This document shows positions 34,993 through 47,471 of a DNA stretch of 64,000 nt, in pieces. Source of the DNA: Sarcomyxa edulis (taxonomy: Eukaryota > Basidiomycota > Agaricomycetes > Agaricales > Mycenaceae). The position numbers and the translations under genes were made by a program. How positions within the stretch are numbered: position 1 is the stretch's first letter; every line of letters begins with the position of its first letter. The notes beneath the pieces were generated by a model. That model was not told the origin of the DNA. It saw nothing but the letters and a program-made list of their open reading frames with translations, and did not search any database. The DNA lies in contig QUOL01000012.1 in the NCBI GenBank assembly GCA_009761415.1, forward strand, positions 449,001 to 513,000, read 5' to 3'.

Positions 34993-37900
34993 ATGTCGGA
35001 CGTTGAGCCCGTACACCGTTTGGAAAAGAGAACATTCCGATTTTGGGTCACACTTTGCTTCATATCCATTTTGTTCGTACTTTTGTCTCCAAAATCGGCT
35101 CCAGCTACATGGCCAGCTACAGCACTCTCTGTGAGCCAACTCATTTCAGTCACAGCTCGATCTCCTCTCGTACCAGTGGACTCTCGTGCTCCTGAACCTG
35201 AGTTCGACACAAGCCAAGTCAATTTTGACAACTACAGTCTGATCTTACGAGGCCAAAGGGTTCTAATATAGTGAGTACCATGACTTTCTGATACGATTTT
35301 ACTTGCTGACAATATATTTCTATGGGCAGTTCGGGAGAGTTTCATACCTTCCGGCTACCAGTACCTAGTTTATGGCCCGATATACTGCAGAAAGTGAAAG
35401 CCGCGGGATTGAATGCAATCAGCGTTTATACACACATGGGTCTGATCAATCCTGCCCCGGGAGTTGTAGATTTCAACGGGTTCCGCGCGCTTCAACCATT
35501 GTACGATGCGGCGCGAGAGGCAGGACTCTGGATTGTACTTCGACCTGGTACGTGTTGAAAATCACCAGTTAGGGTTCTATCCTCTCAAAGTGTATCATAG
35601 GCCCATACATAAATGCCGAGACTACAGCTGGAGGCATCGCTCATTGGATAACCTCAGAAGTCGCTGGTAAGTCCAGTAGTACTAGGACTAGGAAACGGGT
35701 AACGCATGCACATTTCCAGGAACTTTACGGACAAATGCGACAGACTATAGGGCGGCATGGCAGGACTATATACAAGGAATCATCGAAGTTACTTCTCCAA
35801 ACCAGATTTCCCAGGGTGGACCTGTCATTGGTATGTTTGTCGTCTGACATATGAAATCTTGTACGACTGCTGATACGCGCACCAGCAATCCAGATCGGTA
35901 CGAACATAATCATCATATCATTAATAGAGGGTGGCAACTTATATCGTTCCCAGATAACGAGTACTCTCAAAATGGGTTTGGTCAAGCCGAATATTTCGCA
36001 GAGCTCGAGGCTGTATACCACAATTCGAGCATCGACGTACCTCTAACATACAATGATCCAGGACAGGGGAGGAATTTCATCAACGGCACTGTAAGAGGAC
36101 GAACAACGCTGATTTTGACTTGATGGCTGACGTTTGCTTTTTTTTAGGGCGCTGTTGACTTATACGGGTACGAATTGGACCATCCATCCTGTCATAACAA
36201 CTATTTATTTGCTAACTGAGACACGCAGGTTGGACTCTTATCCTCAAGGATTCGACTGCTCCAATCCTACCGTTTGGAGAGGTGTGACTACTAACTATCA
36301 TCAATATCACGAGAGCGTGAACCCTTCGCAAGCATGGCAAGCCCAATAGCTATCACCAGAATGCGGTGCATACTAATGACAACATGACAGGTACATTCCG
36401 GAGTTCCAAGGCGGCTCATTTGATGCTTGGGGACCTAATGCGCCAGGTGAAGACTTCGTTGATATCCTATAGTCAGACGAATGACTGATGATCTTATGAA
36501 GGTTACGGTCCTTGTCGTGTAAGGCACACTCGTTCATCTTGGCTTGTATTGAGCTGATAGAGCAATCCTTCCGAATGAAGGTATTAACAGGTAACTTGAA
36601 CCTTCCTTGTCGCCCTACTCAGACCGGCTGTGCTAACAATGCTGTATCTAGGCCCTGACTTTGTTAGCGTCTTCAACCTGCAGTTATGGGCAAGTAACGC
36701 TAAATTGATGAATTTCTACATGATCTTTGGGTACGTATTGAATGTCCATGAGTTGACGAATTGTGACCGATTGATTTTAGGGGTACCTCGTGGGGAGCTA
36801 TCCCGTTCCATGGAGTATACAGTACGCCCTCACTATTCACCATTTTCACCGCCCCTAACATCCATCTTCCAGCTTCCTACGATTATGGATCATCCATCGC
36901 CGAATCTCGCGAATTGACCACTAAATTCGACGAATTGAAACTCCAGGGAATTTTCTTGCGCAGCTCGCCTGAATTCTACAAGACAGATTGGATTGCTGAT
37001 AGCACTACTGGGATTACGACCACGAATTCAGCGGCTTTCATCACTTTCTTGCAGAATCCTGATACGAAGGCGTCGTTCTATATTGCCCGACAAGCGGACT
37101 CTACGTCTACGTTCGTTCGACTAACTAGTAACTTTTCAATTCCGAAACGCTGATCACGTACACATCTGTTTTGATTTACTTTAGGGCTATTACTACATTC
37201 AAGCTAAACGTAACAACATCCGCGGGGACCCTCCAAATCCCTCAAGTCGTCTCTTCTATCACTCTAGGAGGGCGAGAATCGAAGGTCATCGTCACCGACT
37301 ACGCCTTTGGCTCCTCCAGACTCCTCTATTCGACAGCATCCGTGTTTTTCGCTGGCTCTATAGGAGGTCGTGATATCCTCTTCCTTCATGGCAATTCCAC
37401 GCAGGAGCACGAGACCGCCTTGACGCTCCACGGAACCCCGAATAAGATGATCCAGCCATCTGCATTTTTGAGCTCGAAAACGGATACGAGCACTAATGCG
37501 AATACGACGGTCGTCAGTTTTTTGTCTGGTATCGAGGGACTTGTCACTGTTTGGGATTCGGACACGCAGCTGGTATGTTGTGCATATACAAGTCTCACGC
37601 TACTCATATCCACTTCCAAAACGGCGATATAGATACTCTTCGCCGACTCCGCAACCGCTGCGACGTTCTGGTCACCCGTCATCTCAGTGGAACCGTCGAA
37701 TCCTTTGTCGAACTACTGGGGTCTCGGTACAAACACCTCCATCCTCGTTGGTGGCCCGTATCTCGTACGCAACGCCACAATCACCGGTACCCAACTGGCT
37801 CTCCGTGGAGACCTCAACACTAGTACCAGACTAACCGTCATCGCACCCCCAACTATTCAAAGTATCACATGGAACGGCGAAAGAGTATCATCGGACGTCT

Positions 37901-39430
37901 CTGCAACCTCTTCTCTTACATCTCGAGGTGGATTTATCGGCCAATTACAAGTTGCCCGTACCGCTTCAGCCATCAAGGTTCCCAAACTGAGCCACTGGAA
38001 GTTCGCTGACAGCTTACCGGAGATTCGAAGCGGGTTTTCGGACGAGGAGTGGACGATCGCTAATCACACTACGACGAACATTCCTTTTAAACCTTATTAT
38101 GGGGATGGCAGGATCCTTTATGGGTGTGATTATGGCTTGTAAGTTACACGTTATGTTATACCACAGACATTCCGCTGAATTCTGATTCTCGACTCCCAGC
38201 TGTGAGAATATCGTTCTCTGGCGCGGTCATTTCAATGCAACAGGAACTGAAAAGTCTGTCAATCTTTCCATAAACGGAGGAGAAGGTGAACATACTGGGC
38301 AGTGCAATTCAGTAAGTATGCGCATCGTACTAAAACGTCTTTGACATAGCATTCGCTGCAAGCGTTTGGCTTAACGATGTTTTCTTGAACACATCGTTTG
38401 GAAAGTAAGAAACGTCGCAAGATTTTGTTATACAGTAATCTAAGTCTTTTGATCCCTAGCTCCTCAAACAATAGGAATATCCTCGAGGAGACTGACGATA
38501 AATTTGTCTTCCCGGAGGGTGCGTTGTTGGTAGGGAAGGACAACGTTATAACGGTGGTTCAGGATAACATGGGATTGAACGAGACTGGCGGTGAGCTGTT
38601 TGTACATTCATCTTTCTGAAGCATGACCGATTTGGATATAGAAACACAAAACTCATCCAAGGGTCCTCGTGGTGTCCGAGGCTTCCAACTGGACACTGGC
38701 AATTTCACGACCTGGAAAGTTCAGGGCAAAGTTGGAGGATACACAGGGTGCGTTTCAAGTTTGCGGGCTTGATTCCCGCCTAGAATAAATGAAATCTCAT
38801 GTGTGCTCTGGACTGGACAGCTTCCCAGACAAGACACGCGGAGTCTTCAACGAGGGTGGCCTCTTCGGGGAACGGCTTGGATGGCATCTTCCTGACTTTG
38901 ACACATCCAAATGGGCCTTCCGGAGCCTATCATTGGGTTTACCTGGCGGCTCAGCAGGTGTTGGTTTTTTTGTGACCACGTTCGATCTTAACATTCCTGT
39001 TGGCACCGACGTGCCCATGTCCTTCACATTCGAGGAGCCCCTCGGACAAGCATATCGCGCTATCCTGTTTGTAAATGGGTGGATGATGGGAAAGCGTGTG
39101 GGAAATCTGGGGTGAGTAATTTGTATCCTTGTGTCCTTTGAGAGTCACTAGTACTCATTCATTCTTCTTGCATAGTCCTCAATCCAAATTCCCCGTGCAC
39201 GAAGGGATTCTTGACTACAAGGGCAAAAAGTGAGCTACTTGTTTAGCTTTCTAGACATGACAAATCTGAAGTGAATTGAGCGTAGTACTATCGCTGTTGC
39301 GCTGTGGGCTATGGAGAACACGCCGGTCAGTCCGAACCTTCAGCTCACTGTTGATGGCGTTTTCGAAGGCGGGGTGGGCGGTGTGATCACGGATAACCCT
39401 AAATGGTCTTCCTTTGGGAGAACGATTTGA
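34993..39430 (+). CDS. Glycoside hydrolase family 35 beta-galactosidase
   Basis: Removes terminal beta-galactosyl residues from hemicellulose and pectin side chains. The N-terminus (MSDVEPVHRLEKRTFRFWVTLCFISILFVLLSP) looks like a signal anchor or an uncleaved leader rather than a classical short signal peptide. The catalytic barrel starts FSGEFHTFRLPVPSLWPDIL-like (here YSGEFH) and continues GLNAISVYTHMGLINP, WIVLRPGPYINAETTAGG. The acid/base Glu is in IQIDNEYS (codon 35959-35961, after an intron splitting Asp). The nucleophile Glu is in YIPEFQGG (codon 36401-36403), reached through a GC-AG intron (36337-36390). Beta-galactosidase domains 2-5 follow, with SYDYGSSIAESREL and jelly-roll segments WHLPDFD and GWMMGKRVGNLGPQSKFPVHEGIL. 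It ends SSFGRTI. All exons are open, so it appears functional. Confidence 0.92.
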
Positions 39431-39863
39431 GATCCTGCAAAGTACGGGAAGACTTTTTGAGAGACTATACAATAGACCTTTTCGTGTACATACAGACTTT
39501 GCGTTCCGGACTTATTCCTTGTTTTATCCTTCGGACGGCCCGACCGGCTCTGTTCCCCGCTGACAACCGGACTGACCCGCCGGACTCGGAGCCTGTGGTC
39601 TGCCATCCTCCACTGACTGTAACAGCTCCTGATACTGACGCGAACGCTTGGGAGACTCTCGGAGTATGTGGTTGCGGTCCTCCCGTACAATTGATATACC
39701 GCGGCCCGTATGTTGTCCAGACGTTTTCCGATGTAGTCTCTTGATCTTTCTCGTGGACAATCTGTGCTTCTACAAACCGCCCTAATAGCACCCCAGGATT
39801 CCTCAATCCGTGAATATTCCGTCGTAATATAAAGCCGCTGCAACCTAATCCACACCCGCGACC
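39431..39863. other. Intergenic region, GH35 to pectin methylesterase
   Basis: 433 bp. A minus-strand open frame covers much of it (39340-39945) but runs into both neighbouring genes antisense and has no family signature. Expected to hold the promoter of the next gene; atataaag near 39829 could be a TATA element about 35 bp before the ATG. Confidence 0.45.
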
Positions 39864-41303
39864 ATGGCTGGGTTTTTATCTCTCTTTGTCGTGACATTTT
39901 GTCTCGTTCATACTGCATTCGCGGCATCCCGTACTTCTCCGCCATCAGGATCTCTCGTTGTTCGCGCTGGGACGACCACTTCTGGAGAATTCAAGACTCT
40001 GACAGCTGCTCTAGCGAGCTTGCCAGCAGACAGTTCAACTCGGTCCATCTTCATCTACCCGGGCACCTATGCTGAGCAGATAGATATCACGCGTTCCGGA
40101 CCCGTTACCGTCAGTGCTAGTTGAATACAATTCCTCATACGTGTCGTTCTAGCTAATGCACCACATAACCACAGATTTATGGATATACGACGGACACGTC
40201 TTCCTATATTAACAACGTCGTCACACTCACCGCAGGCGTTCCGGCCAATACAGCAGGTTCCGACGATGCAAGCGGAACACTACGTATTCACAAGAACGAC
40301 TTCAGCATGTACAACGTCAATGTCAAGAATTCATTCGGACCTGGTGTACAGGCAATAGCGCTTAGTAACTACGGGAGTCGGGCTGGTCTCTATGCTTGCG
40401 GATTTTATGGGTATCAAGTCAGTATCTACTGGTGCCACTCGGTGTTGGAACCAACTCTGACGGATCAAGCAGGACACTTTGTACTCTAACCAGGGCACAC
40501 AGGTTTATTTGAAGGGTTACATCGAGGTGAACCTTTTCCTATGCCCATCGTTCGTTGAAAATCTAATCACGTAGTATTCATTCATTAGGGTGCCGTCGAC
40601 TTCATCTTTGGTCGTCTTGGACAGTACGTCAGAAGCACGATACCAGACACTCCGTATCCATCTCAATGCTTATTCGTAGAGCGTTCTTTGGAGGTAACAC
40701 TATCGCAGTCTCGGGACCTGGATGCATCACCGCATCTGGCCGTCAAGCTGATAACAGCGCAGTCTGTGGGTTACCGTCACTTGTAACTTGATACTAGAAC
40801 TTGTTCCTCAAATCTCGCATTCTGAAAAGATACATTCGACAAAAACACTATCATTCTTGCTTCAGACGCCGCTGCTGGGACGAGTGGGAAGGTATTCCTA
40901 GGAAGACCTTGGGCAGGTGCGTTGTTTATTCGCGTCCGAGTCTCACGTTGCATGCATTATACTTACGAACTTTCCTTAGATTTTGCCAAGTACGTTATCG
41001 ACCCATCTTCACTCAAAGTCTCATACAACGCTCATCGCATCTCAAATTCACAGAGTCATCTTCAAAAACACCATAGTCAACGTACCCCTGAACCCCGGCA
41101 TCTGGTCAGTCTGGAACGCCGACATGCCGAACACAGATAACGCCTTCTTCGCGGAATTCAACACCACTGGCCCTGGTGTCGCGGGAGCTGTTCGACCGAG
41201 CTTTTCGACGATGCTGACTGCTGCACAGGCGGAGCAGTATACGATCGCTACGGCTGTTGGAAGTGATTATGCTACTTGGGTTGATGAGTCGTATTTGTCG
41301 TGA
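39864..41303 (+). CDS. Pectin methylesterase (carbohydrate esterase family 8)
   Basis: Secreted enzyme that de-esterifies homogalacturonan and opens it to lyases and hydrolases. A signal peptide is clear (MAGFLSLFVVTFCLVHTAFAAS). The right-handed beta-helix contains GEFKTLTAALASLP, IFIYPGTYAEQI, then GVQAIALS, GLYACGFYGYQDTLYSNQGTQVYLKGYIEGAVDFIFGRLGQ. The two catalytic Asp (QDTLY and VDFIFG) and the conserved Gln are present. RPW is in KVFLGRPWAD. Six or so short introns interrupt it, and the frame is kept at each. The protein ends ATWVDESYLS. It directly follows the GH35 gene in the same orientation, which suits joint attack on pectin, though the two have separate promoters. Confidence 0.93.
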
Positions 41304-41950
41304 TTTACTGGGCCATAAAAAAAGACAATGGCTGTCTCATCCCCTTCGTGATATACTTGTCCTGGAATCCAATGAGATGAAGACCAGCCTCAGAGAGACG
41401 CATCTCGACAAAATTACTACCCTCATACGATGAGGAATTTTCCTTTCAGGCCTTGGAGCTTCCCAAGAAGGCATTCTATCGCGTGCGTGTCTTCACTCTG
41501 TGGGATCCACAACAAGAGCAGTGTCCCATCCATCCAGTAAGGGGATCCAGGATCTTGAGTAATCCGAGTCAGTGGACAAATGACCGGGTCGAGAAGCTTT
41601 CGCAAGTTCTGGACAAATCTCTGACAAATTCAGTGCAAAAGCAGTGGCTCAAATTTCAAAATTTCAAAGGACGGGCGGTCGAAACACAGGGGATTGTTGT
41701 GTACTATTATAATCGAAGGCCGAAAGAAAGTGGCCACTGGGAGCCAACTGGGAGCGTAAGGCGCTACGGCGGAAGTAGAGACTTGCGTTAGTAGATCCAA
41801 AACAGAGCCTTTGACGGATGCACTCAGGCTGTAATGACAATCGACTGATGGGATTTTTTGTACAAAGGGAAGACTTGAGATACAATAAATTATATATATG
41901 CAGAGATGGAACGAAATGTCAATGTCAACGGAGACTGATTGGTATATATC
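41304..41950. other. Convergent intergenic region (pectin methylesterase / FEN1)
   Basis: 647 bp between two converging stop codons, so no promoter is required. A 112-codon open frame at 41453-41791 has no family signature. Probably 3' untranslated sequence plus spacer. Confidence 0.45.
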
Positions 41951-43809
41951 TCACTTCTTGGTCTTAGCCTTTTTACTACTCCCTTCCTTCTTGTCTTTGT
42001 CGTCATTCTGAAGGCATCAAGATGTGAGTATTTGCGAACTTGTCTCAAGCTTTGAGTATGAGTACTTGCCTTCCGTTTAGTCCCTTTCGCATCCTTTCCT
42101 TTTCCTTTAGCGTCAGCCTTGCCCTTCCCTTTACCCTTCACATCCTCCGTCTTCGGCTTCACAGTAAAGAATCCATCGAGTCGACCTTGTTGTTTGCTGT
42201 TCAGGAATTTCGTCAATTTGTCAGCTCCTTTGCGCACACGGTCTTCGCTGTGATACAGAATTCATCAGTGATATGAAACATCATAGTCATAGTGCATATC
42301 GGTAGAAGAGAAACGCTCACTTGAATCCCTTTTCCGTCACCAAGAATTGCACCAGCCCGTCAACGTCTGGATTCTTCCATTCCAGCTGTACAATAGCATA
42401 GCATCCGGAGTCAGTACCGGATCGATGTTGGACGGAAGACAGAGAAGCCCGCACCTCGACTTCGTCAGCTGGTAAGACCTCTGGCTTTTGAAACACTCGT
42501 TTCGCCTCCTCCCACGGCCAATCTTCCGGGACAGTGATACCGCCTGTCTTTTTCTTCTTCAACTTCTTCTTCTTGGATCCGTCTTCGTCGCTGTTATTAT
42601 CATTTTCATTATCCGAGTCCTCAGCCTCAGCTCTCGCAGCTGCGTCAGCTTTATCTGCAGCCCTAGCAGCGAGATGAACAAAAATAAGTGACACTTGGTT
42701 TGTTGATCAGATGCATCCAGAAGAGAAAGGAAGTACGCACTTCTCTCGGAGGTGTGCTACGACACCGGCTAAGCCACCGTATTCCCTGATGAGCTTCAGG
42801 GCAGATTTAGGTCCGACGCCCTTGATTGGCTCGAGGTAATCACAACCGAGAAGAATGCAAAGATCGATGAACTACTGGAGTCGTTAGTTCGAATTTCTAG
42901 GACAAGACAAGATTTGGGGCGGGCGCAGATCATCAACATACATACCATACTCATGTCCATTTCTAGTCCATCCAACGCAGCTTGAAGATTTATCTCGCTG
43001 ATGGGTTGCTTTTTCGCCTCGGAGAATGTTAGGTGACGATAAAGAATGGGAGCGGAAAACGTCAAGGTATCCATGTCTTCTGACCCTGCTGCGTAGACTT
43101 TCCCCCCGCGTGCTAATTCTGCACATTGAGCTTCTGCCTCGGAGGGTGCCTGTAGACATAGATGTATAAAAGTTGCCCCATTGGAGTGGCACGGGAAACA
43201 CGCGACGAAGAACACTCACAACAACAACTGGGATACCCATGAGTTTCAATAGTCTTCTGCATTCTTCGTTATGCTCGCGGGTGACTCTGACTGTTCTCCT
43301 AGAGAATTTGTCCATATCTTCCACAGTACCTTTAGAACGCAGTGATTAGACTATAAATATATAGTGGAACTAATTCATAGGAATGGGTACCTGTCTCCTT
43401 GGCCTCTTCTCCTTCCTCCTTAGCCTCATTTCGTTTCTCAAAACGCTTAGATAGCTGATAACATATACTCTCAGTGCCAGTGTAAAAGTATAGCCACTAT
43501 GATCTAGTAGATACTTACCACGCCCTTTTTCAATTCTGGTGGTTTTCCGTCAAAGACATACGCCGGTTTGATACCGTTCTCGACGATCCGGATGGTCCTG
43601 TAGAAGAGTCCCATTAAATGACTCGTCGTCTCTCCAGCGTCGTTTGTCAACATCTCGCCGTCCTTCTGGCGCACAGCGATGAGAAACTGGTATATCGACA
43701 TGGAAGCATCGATGGCGACTTTTCGACCGAAGAGGGTTTTTATTTCGTGTTCTTTTATCGCAGAGGGCGCATGCTCGGAGATGAGAGCTGTTAGACCTTT
43801 GATCCCCAT
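41951..43809 (-). CDS. FEN1: Flap endonuclease 1 (FEN1/Rad27)
   Basis: Structure-specific nuclease that removes 5' flaps in Okazaki-fragment processing and long-patch base-excision repair, in the nucleus and possibly mitochondria. It opens [18 protein letters not shown] and continues [18 protein letters not shown] (metal Asp), [15 protein letters not shown], then [31 protein letters not shown] (acidic metal ligands) and [28 protein letters not shown] (metal Asp and helix-hairpin). The PCNA-binding box QGRLDGFF lies at 42166-42189. The tail is Lys-rich and ends KKAKTKK, a nuclear-localisation type sequence. An insertion rich in Lys/Asp/Ser ([16 protein letters not shown]) sits before [10 protein letters not shown]. 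It shares a 123-bp divergent promoter with the YEATS gene, and an ACGCGT box lies 38 bp before its ATG. Confidence 0.96.
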
Positions 43810-43932
43810 TTTTTCGTTGGCGGGATGTGGACTCTGGAGGAAGGGAACGCGTTCAAGTTTTGGTGACAGTCACGGCGTTATGAGATGATAGTCACCACGT
43901 TACCCAGCGCGATATTCCGTCACGCTACCATC
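43810..43932. promoter_or_regulatory. Compact bidirectional promoter, FEN1 / YEATS2-like
   Basis: Only 123 bp lie between the two opposite start codons. A palindromic ACGCGT (43847-43852) matches the MluI cell-cycle box bound by MBF/SBF-type factors at S-phase genes in yeasts, of which FEN1/RAD27 is one. Pyrimidine/purine tracts lie next to both ATGs. Confidence 0.55.
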
Positions 43933-46900
43933 ATGTCCCCGAGGAAAAAACGCAAAGTCTCAGGTGAGCTCCCCTCTTTCTTGTTCATTGTCTCATTAGA
44001 TCTCATGATTATTGATAGAATTAGACCCTGAATTTGTGGCTGATCTGAATGCCGAACTATCTCTTGAAATTTCCTTGAGAGAACGACTTGCAACTACCCT
44101 TGAATCGAGGATAACATGGGCCTTAATGCTCCAGGAAGCTCTGGAAGGCAAAGGTGAGCACAATTGTACTATTAGGACATGGGATGGATCTTGACTATAC
44201 TGCAGAACCAACGAGTCTCCAAGCGAGTTCTGAGCAGACCCCCTTTGAGTTTCGCAACGCAGCTTTAGACGCTTTGGAGACCATAGACTCGCCTTGCGAT
44301 ATCATTTACAACCGGGAGTCCTCGCTGGATAATTCTCTGTCCTGTCCCTCACCCCTACCACCGCTTCTTCCACACAAAGTACGCCCACCTCCGTCGCAAA
44401 AATATAGCCGCACCAAATCAAATCCCAAATTCCTGTACCTAAAATCCTCACAACCTCTTTCCGGACTCGCATCCCAAGAGCCTATATCTCATGTTATACC
44501 TCCTCAATATGTATACATTCTCACATGCCCAATATGTCTCCGCACAACATTTTCCTCTCTCCAAGGTCTCCTCAATCACTCAAGAATCAGTCATAAACAG
44601 GAATATGGGGGCCATGATGAATGTATCAGGGCATGTGCCGTCCCTTTCGCTCGCTCTGTCATCGCTGCCAATAATTCAGAAGCAAACGCAGATTTGGATA
44701 AGGGACCCGACCTGTCCCTACTAGACGGAGGCATCGAAGTCGGAGGAGGAGCAGGTGGCATGGGCGTTCTTCCTGGTTTGCGAAGTCTTTTTGAGATAGC
44801 AGTTGGGGATCAGTCGCATGCGTTGCCTTTGCCTCCGACAGACCCTTCGCATATCCATACTGGTGGATTTGCCAGTGAAACGGCGACTCATCTAGGCCGT
44901 ACTCTTGGTTTGCACAAGGATACTCCTGCTCTTGCGCCGTTCCTTGGGAAAGAGAGCAAGAGAAGGGGTGTGCATGTTTGGAACGAAGACTCGATGGTCG
45001 ATATCGATGGATTCGATAGAGACGAAACTCTGGGTAGGGTCATCGAACCACTCGGTGTCGAAAATGCTGAGAGTCGGTCAGATAATATCCTGATTACCTC
45101 CCAAGATATAGAGATGGGGGACCTTTTCGGTCACAAGTCTGGCGCTCAGCTGCAGCCCAAGCCCAAGCGCCCTTGGAGGATGCCTTTCACTCACCGGAAC
45201 ATAGCTAGGCCCGAGTTGGATCTAGTTCTCACCGACGATGATGTTACTTCCCATACTGCTATCATTGAGACCACCGCCAGCATCCCTCCCCCTACAGTAG
45301 TCCCGGGATCTACAATGAAAAGTGGCATAGGTAGTAGATTCCATATCACGGCACGTATTGTCGTTGCAGACCGGAGTTTCTGGATTCCAATAGGTGCGAC
45401 AGTTCCCTTGTGGATATCTCATCAATCATTCAAAACCGGTTCACAGAGAAACGACGAGCACCTAATGAAGACCACACGCATAAGTGGATGATATCGGTCG
45501 ACTCCCCATCTTATGTACGTTCATGACTCGTTTTACATCTCCCCTTGCTCACTTCTCGGATTTACCTACAGACGCATCATATAACAACGTTTCTCACTCG
45601 CCTGTCCGTGGCGTCTCTTACGCATGCCGAGCCAAACTCATTCACTGCGCTCCCTCTCTCTACTTCAAAACCCCCGTTTGTTATCGTTGGGACGACCGAC
45701 AGACCGTTTTTGGCTAGCATTGAGTTGTTATTCACCGATGTTCCAAGCCTGAATGGCGAAGAGTCGCGAAAGCAGAAAATGATATTAGAACATTGGGTCG
45801 AGGTCAGTGATTTAGCAATCGGTCGTCGATTATTTGCCTTTGTTGAGGTTTCATACACGTTTAGCTCGACCCCATGCAAAGTCTCAAGCCCGTGCTTGGT
45901 GACGAAAATGTTGTCGACGTAGAACTAGATAGGAGCACCGTGTTCCTACCTATCAAGACTGATTATACCCCAATCGGTGCCAGGGCCCTATGGGATATTG
46001 ACGGACAGGGCACGATAATGGTAACTCAGGTCAACGATACGCGAGACATGGCAAGGGACGACGAGCCTGGTAATTCATTGAACAAATATTCATATTGCTA
46101 CTCCCGCTCATAGACTGCCGTTAGGCTATGCCCAGATATTGAGATCGCTCTTACCCCGATTTCCTATGACCCACAAGGGCGAGTTTTTTCTGCACCGATA
46201 TGCTGTCGTCATTCTGACTCTGTTTTTTTCATACAGACATCAAAGGTCGACCTCCTACGTCAACATCGACACATGCGCATCATCCACAGCTGAACCTGCC
46301 GTACAAGCTCGTCACAACACCAGCTCATTTCAAGAGCCTCGTTCCGGGGAGGCGAAAAGCCATCGAAGTAAGATCGTCTCTACTATACCGTTCATTGTTT
46401 GCCTTACCATATGTTATATAGTGGGCTCGTGCGCGCGCAATCCGGGAGGCATACTCAGAGATCATCAGCTCGGGACCGCCCAATTCTTTTGAAGGGATGA
46501 TACCGTTGACTACTGCAGACGTGTTTTCCTGGCTCGATGAAGCCGGACATTTTCCACGCTCTCGTGTCCTTCCAGTCCCAGACGCTGTGGAATCCAAACT
46601 CAAGGCGAAGATCGTCACTAAGACCGACCCCCAGTGGTGTTCCACCTGTGGCATTGCTCTATCGGCGCACCTTACCCATGCTAATGTTGGCAGCATGGTG
46701 AAGATGGAGACTCTCATTGGACTCATCAAGCACGAAGAGATGGAATACGGCGCTGACTACGTATGTCCCGTTGCAGAGACTAACCAGATGAACAAAATAC
46801 CCATTATCAATATCAATCACCTGTCCAATCCGCAATATCCACTGGAACCCCAAATCCCAGACTCCCTCGTTCGTCAGCCAACAGTCCGCAATGACTCAGT

Positions 46901-47471
46901 CACGCAGTCCAAAAGTTGGAATCACCGACACCTGATTGCCGTGTGTGATCCCAACCTGACGATCGTTGTGAAACATATAGTTGAAGAATTAAAACTCTCT
47001 TCGTTCTCGTCCCACTCCCCCTTCTCTCTCGTCGACAGCCAGCCTATATTCCCAACAACTTCTCTTGGTACATCTGCATCTCAAGTAGAGTCTCACTTAG
47101 CTCCTCACGCCGTCTTATCGCTGTTGACACAAACCTTTGTTCGGGCCTTGGTGAAAGGTGGCATGGAGATCGCAAAGCAGGACAAAGATATCCTGCAGAA
47201 CTCTACTCGTAAAAAGAAGATCGGACCCAGAGTGCTAACGCCCTCCCATGTTCTCCGAGGGATCTCCTCATCTCCAAAATTCAATATATTCAAGTGCCTC
47301 TCTCGACTGGGGATCCCCTTGGATATGAATGGTGCCGCAGAGAGGCTGCCATCAGACCTTAAAAATACCTTGCCATCCTGGGATACGTACCCCGAGGTCG
47401 AGCCCGAACTACCTGGATCCAAGACGACCATTGTGGTCAAGACTGAGGACATTCTGCAGACTTTCGACTGA
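43933..47471 (+). CDS. YEATS2-like chromatin reader with C2H2 finger and histone-fold-like region
   Basis: Nuclear protein predicted to read acylated histone lysines. The start MSPRKKRKVS contains a classical basic nuclear-localisation signal. After two introns, a C2H2 finger is seen near residues 158-185 (CPIC...LLNHSRISH). An acidic middle part leads to the YEATS domain: FHITARIVVADRSFWIPIEKRR, then HTHKWMISVDSPSY (45473 onward), THHITTFLTRLSV, PPFVIVGTTDRPFLASIELLF, then EHWVE/LDPMQSLK and VELDRSTVFLP. Next are LPYKLVTTPAHFKSLVPGRRKAIEWARARAIREAY, a second Cys/His pair (WCSTCGIALSAHLTH), and a helical stretch (PHAVLSLLTQTFVRALVKGGMEIAK...RVLTPSHVLRGI) with a histone-fold pattern. YEATS plus histone fold is the architecture of human YEATS2 in the ATAC complex. 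The domain calls are by eye; orthology is inference. Confidence 0.72.

Noticed and set aside
36337..36390. Premature stop in GH35, suggesting a pseudogene
   Set aside because: A GC-AG intron removes the stop and restores the exact nucleophile motif; all other exons are open.
39340..39945. 201-codon minus-strand open frame
   Set aside because: It is antisense to the GH35 end and the pectin methylesterase start and shows no family motif.
41453..41791. 112-codon open frame between converging genes
   Set aside because: No motif or homologue recognised; likely 3' untranslated and spacer sequence.
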